From: Actinomycetales bacterium
Lineage (GTDB): Bacteria > Actinomycetota > Actinomycetes > Actinomycetales > Dermatophilaceae
Direction: 5' to 3'
NCBI GenBank assembly: GCA_016710645.1
Contig: JADJVI010000050.1
Span: forward strand, 124,001-188,000
DNA length: 64,000 bases
The translations under genes and the position numbers were made by a program. The notes below the pieces were generated by a model. It did not search any database. It was not told the origin of the DNA and saw only the letters and a program-made list of their open reading frames with translations. Numbering within the stretch: position 1 is the first letter of the stretch; each line of letters opens with the position of its first letter. Shown one piece after another: positions 60,809-64,000 of the stretch.

Positions 60809-62434
60809 GTGGGCAAGGTCATCCCGTTTCCGGGGTCGTACCCCGGTCCGGATCCCCTCGCGGATTCCCTCGCGGATTCCGGCGCGGACCCCGGCCCCGA
60901 TCCCGATTACGCCTGGCCGACCCGCCCGAAGTGGGTGTTACCGGCTGACGACGCGCCCGTCGACCCCGACGACGACCGCTACTGGGACTCGAGTCGAGTG
61001 GTGCAAGGGCCCGACGACTGGATGCGGCTCTACATCGATCTCGTCGACGCCGCGCCCCGGATCTCCCGCGAAGTCATGGTTCCCAGCGGGATCACCATGG
61101 ACCTGGTCCACGAGGTCATCGTCGCGGCCATGGGGTGGCAGGACTACCACCTGCATGCCTTCATCCAAGGCGGAGTCGACGACCCATTGGCGCCGCGGCT
61201 GCTCACCGAGGCCGATATCGCCGAGGGCGAGGAGGGACTGCTGGAGTCGGAGGTCCGGCTCTTCGAAGTGTTGCGCGCCAACGGTGACGAGGTCGGCCAC
61301 GAATACGACTTCGGCGACGGGTGGCGCCACGTCGTGCGGCTCATCGCCTGTGGTGACGACGCCGACGCCATCCCGCCAGGCGACCCCGTGTGGGCGGTCG
61401 CGGACCGCGACGCCGACCCCGAGGCACGGGTGCGGCTCATCGACGGCCACGGCGCCTGCCCACCCGAGGATGTCGGCGGGATCCACTACTACAACCAGGT
61501 CGCGGCCTGGCTGCGCGGGGAGCCTGGCGCGACGATCGACGAACCCGAGCAGCTGCGGGCGTGGCTGCCAGAGGGTTTCGACCCGGACGTCTTCGACATC
61601 AATGCTGCCCAGAATCGGCTGGCGGCGACCCGGGCTGGCGGGCGACTCGATCTTGTGGCCCTGTCCGATCGAGTCGCCGAGGCCCTCGTGCGGCTCGGAT
61701 CGGCGCGTGGCGAGTTGGCGAGCCTGCTCGTCGGGGCGGAGCTGCCACGGCACGGTGAGCGGCACGTCGTCGACACATTGAGCGATGCCGATGTCGCGCG
61801 CGCGGCCCGACCGTGGCTCCGGCTTCTCGGCGAAATCCCTTCCACTGGGCTCAAATTGACCGCTGCGGGATATCTGCCGCCGGCTGTCGTCGCGCGGGTC
61901 TACGCCGATTTTGGCTTCGCACCGGACGCCGTCTGGGGCAAGGCCAACCGCGAGGACAACGTGCCCACGGTGCGCGATTTGCGCGAGGCCGCTGTGGCCA
62001 TCGGTCTACTCCGCAAGGCCCGGGGGTACTTGCATGTGACGGCCGAAGGACGTGCCGGGCAGGCCGATCCGCGTCGCCTCGTCGCGCGAGTGGTCAGCCG
62101 GATGCCGTTCGGCTCCCAGGATTATGAGCGCGATGCGGGGCTGCTCGCGCTGGCGGCCTTGGCGTCGCTCGCCGACTACCCTCCCCACATCGCCGAGGCG
62201 TTCTGGCCGAGCCGACTCCACGATGCCTTAGAGCTGTTCGGGGCGTTCGGGTGGCGGCAGGGCTGGGACCCGGTGCCCGACTGGGTGGTCGGGCGCGGCG
62301 CGTACCCCACCCTCGCGGCTCTCACCCGGATGGGCGGATTTACCTGTGGTCGCTACGGAGAGCCCGGTATGCCGTGCCCGCTCGGTCCCGCTCTCGCCCG
62401 CGCCGCCCTCTGCACCCCTCGATCCGCGCGCTAG
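60809..62434 (+). CDS. Plasmid pRiA4b ORF-3 family protein
   Basis: 541 aa, GTG start. A Pro/Asp-rich leader (about 1-60) is followed by the pRiA4b ORF-3 domain (about 70-245: LYIDLVDAAPRISREVMVPSG, TMDLVHEVIVAAMGWQDYHLHAF, HEYDFGDGWRHVVRLI, LIDGHGACPPEDVGG), with the conserved His and Cys-x-P-x-x-D/E of the family. The remaining 290 residues are helical and not recognised. Family members occur on plasmids and transposons as well as chromosomes; their function is not known. Confidence 0.88.
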   Translation: MGKVIPFPGSYPGPDPLADSLADSGADPGPDPDYAWPTRPKWVLPADDAPVDPDDDRYWDSSRVVQGPDDWMRLYIDLVDAAPRISREVMVPSGITMDLVHEVIVAAMGWQDYHLHAFIQGGVDDPLAPRLLTEADIAEGEEGLLESEVRLFEVLRANGDEVGHEYDFGDGWRHVVRLIACGDDADAIPPGDPVWAVADRDADPEARVRLIDGHGACPPEDVGGIHYYNQVAAWLRGEPGATIDEPEQLRAWLPEGFDPDVFDINAAQNRLAATRAGGRLDLVALSDRVAEALVRLGSARGELASLLVGAELPRHGERHVVDTLSDADVARAARPWLRLLGEIPSTGLKLTAAGYLPPAVVARVYADFGFAPDAVWGKANREDNVPTVRDLREAAVAIGLLRKARGYLHVTAEGRAGQADPRRLVARVVSRMPFGSQDYERDAGLLALAALASLADYPPHIAEAFWPSRLHDALELFGAFGWRQGWDPVPDWVVGRGAYPTLAALTRMGGFTCGRYGEPGMPCPLGPALARAALCTPRSAR

Positions 62435-62486
62435 GTGCTGTCACGTACTGCAACATCTATTCAGTAGGTGACAGTGAGAGGCCCGG

Positions 62487-63089
62487 CTAGTGCCAGGTGA
62501 GGCGGATCGACGTCGGGTCGAGATTGGCGATCACCCGCACCTCGCCGAAGTCGGCATCACCGATCCTCGCGGCCTTGACCAGGCGCTCGCAGAAGTGCTC
62601 GAAGTCGTCGAACCCGAGCTCGGCCCGAGCCCGCGGTGAAAGACGGTTGAACCGCACCTGCAGGTCTGTGGAACTGGGGCGTGAATCGGTCGGGCTCAGG
62701 GCGAGGGTGAGCGGAATGGTCACGACCCGCTCATGCTGCTCCAGCGTGACCCCGTCGACGTCGATGACCAGCGGCACGACGGCCGGATAGAGCTCGGCGG
62801 GCACATCATCGCCCACGACCTGCTGCAGCGCCCCACCGACGATGGCGCCCACCAGCAGCGGGCGTAGCGCAGCGTCGTCGAGGTCGACGCGCCAGCCCTT
62901 GGGTCGGATCCGGAAGGACTTCTCGTCCGAGACCACGTCGACGACGACGTTCTCGCAGGCATCCTCCAATGCCGACCCGGGTCGGATCCCGAGTGGCCCG
63001 AACACGTCTTCCAGCATCCAGGTGCGGCGCAGCCGCTTGGGGGTGTCGAGGCCGTTGACATAGGTCACGAGGGGCTGGGCTGCGGCCAT
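62487..63089 (-). CDS. Hypothetical protein
   Basis: 200 aa; ATG 63089, with AAGG upstream. Mixed alpha/beta with an acidic character (LEDACENVVVDVVSDEKSFRIRPKGWRVDLDDAALRPLL; VTIPLTLALSPTDS; a last part with FEHFCERLVKAARIGDADF and LDPTSIRLTW). No signal peptide or helices. Not recognised. It is convergent with the pRiA4b gene and divergent from the dehydrogenase gene; the 278-bp gap (63090-63367) has three GGCATAC/GTATGCC copies and no other clear signal. Confidence 0.7.
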   Translation of the reverse strand: MAAAQPLVTYVNGLDTPKRLRRTWMLEDVFGPLGIRPGSALEDACENVVVDVVSDEKSFRIRPKGWRVDLDDAALRPLLVGAIVGGALQQVVGDDVPAELYPAVVPLVIDVDGVTLEQHERVVTIPLTLALSPTDSRPSSTDLQVRFNRLSPRARAELGFDDFEHFCERLVKAARIGDADFGEVRVIANLDPTSIRLTWH

Positions 63090-63367
63090 GAGGATGCCTT
63101 CCGATCCGTTCTCTTCTTCGACGCTACCCCTCGGCCCGCGCTGACCCGGGCGTTCACGGCATACCGCGGGATCTGGACGGCGAACCGTCCGCGGCGGGTC
63201 ACCCGCGCGTCCCCCTGCCGTTACCTGCGCTCGCGCGGCTGCGCTTTCGCCGACAAGACGGGTATGCCGTGCGGCCCGGTAAGCTACTCCGATACCCACT
63301 TTCCGGTGGCTTTGGCATACCCCGCCAGCCGCCACACACAACAGAACAGGAGCGGCTGGATCACACC

Positions 63368-64000
63368 ATGACCGGTGGCGAGGTTAGGTCGGTCGGCATT
63401 GTCGGAGCGGGAATCGTCGGGCTGTCGACGGCATACTTCCTGCAGTCCGCGGGAGTCCAGGTCACCATCTTCGACCGCAAAGGCGTTGCCGCCGGCGCGA
63501 GTTGGGGCAACGCCGGGTGGCTGACCCCGGGCATGGCGGTGCCGCTGCCTGAGCCCGCGGTGTTGCGTTATGGCATGCGGGCGCTGCTGAGCCCGAGTTC
63601 CCCGGTCTATGTGCCGCCGACGAGCAACCCGACAACGTTGAGCTTCCTCGCCCAGTTCGCGCGCAACTGCACGGCCTCGCGCTGGCGCAAGGCGATGCAG
63701 GGGCTCATCCCGCTCAACAACCGCGCGCTGGAGGGCTTCGACGCCCTCGCCGACGGAGGCGTCGACTCGCCGGTGCGCGACGCGGAGCCGTTCATCGCGG
63801 CATACCGGACGGCAAGTGACCGCGAGGCACTGGTCGAGGAGTACCAGCACATTCACGCAGCCGGTCAGCGCATCGACTACGACCTCATCAGTGGCGACCA
63901 GGCCCGCGAGATCGAGCCGGCGCTATCCGAAGAGGTGCGCGCGGCGATCCTCATCCATGGTCAGCGGTTCATCGACCCGGCGAATTACGTTGCAGCGCTG
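63368..64000 (+). CDS. D-amino-acid dehydrogenase-like FAD oxidoreductase, 3' end outside window
   Basis: 211 codons visible and the frame is open to the window end, so the gene is truncated at its 3' side. The start MTGGEVRSVGIVGAGIVGLSTAYFL is a dinucleotide-binding GxGxxG motif for FAD, followed by VTIFDRKGVAAGASWGNAGWLTPG, typical of DadA-like enzymes and glycine/D-amino-acid oxidases. These enzymes oxidise D-amino acids such as D-alanine. A possible -10 TAAGCT lies near 63280. Confidence 0.9.
   Translation, partial: MTGGEVRSVGIVGAGIVGLSTAYFLQSAGVQVTIFDRKGVAAGASWGNAGWLTPGMAVPLPEPAVLRYGMRALLSPSSPVYVPPTSNPTTLSFLAQFARNCTASRWRKAMQGLIPLNNRALEGFDALADGGVDSPVRDAEPFIAAYRTASDREALVEEYQHIHAAGQRIDYDLISGDQAREIEPALSEEVRAAILIHGQRFIDPANYVAAL

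Overview
The window is very GC-rich DNA (about 70% by eye) with GTG and TTG starts, TANNNT -10 boxes set a few bases before start codons (leaderless genes) and many 1-4 bp ATGA/GTGA gene overlaps. The gene families (DUF222-HNH, TupA-like ATP-grasp, 3-Cys ferredoxin with a NuoF-like protein, IclR-linked hut genes) point to a Micrococcales actinobacterium, most likely of the Intrasporangiaceae/Dermatophilaceae group. That placement is inference; no rRNA, tRNA, phage, insertion sequence or CRISPR array was seen.

Layout. 1-6 kb: a large partial unknown protein, an XRE-type regulator with its own repeated operator-like sites, a membrane-anchored protein and a two-component system. 6-10.5 kb: a redox cluster (His-rich secreted protein, Ala-rich secreted protein, ApbE flavin transferase, haem-type ferric-reductase-like membrane protein, NuoF-like flavoprotein, ferredoxin). 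10.5-24 kb: amino-acid catabolism, with ornithine aminotransferase and the histidine pathway hutH-hutU-hutI-hutF plus an M20 amidohydrolase that probably does the last step, a LysE exporter and an IclR regulator. Two vapBC-type toxin-antitoxin modules sit in this region, one of them between hutU and hutH, and hutF is split by a frameshift. 24-33 kb: cation/anion transporters, Nudix hydrolase, cysteine-desulfurase-like enzyme, MFS exporter with a second M20 amidohydrolase, secreted serine protease. 33.7-44.4 kb: lipoprotein, DUF222-HNH protein, CNNM/CorC protein, membrane proteins, beta-CASP nuclease and secreted proteins. 44.4-53.4 kb: a Wzx/Wzy-type exopolysaccharide cluster on the minus strand. 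54.2-59.8 kb: an unrecognised set of membrane, coiled-coil, OmpA-lipoprotein, VWA and small zinc-ribbon genes, most sharing one upstream motif. The end holds a lipase, a pRiA4b ORF-3 family protein and a partial DadA-like dehydrogenase.

Two signals stand out. First, the 7-mer GGCATAC/GTATGCC (usual form ACGGCATACC/GGTATGCCGT) occurs about 98 times in 64 kb, against roughly 7 expected by composition, in genes and between genes, about equally on both strands, and is built into perfect intergenic hairpins. This resembles the behaviour of DNA-uptake sequences in Neisseria, although its role here is unknown. Second, five copies of a TTGGGGGAAGCGCTC-like motif, each followed by a small hairpin, stand 47-74 bp upstream of five genes of the 54-60 kb cluster. 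This suggests a co-regulated envelope-associated system that I cannot match to anything known.
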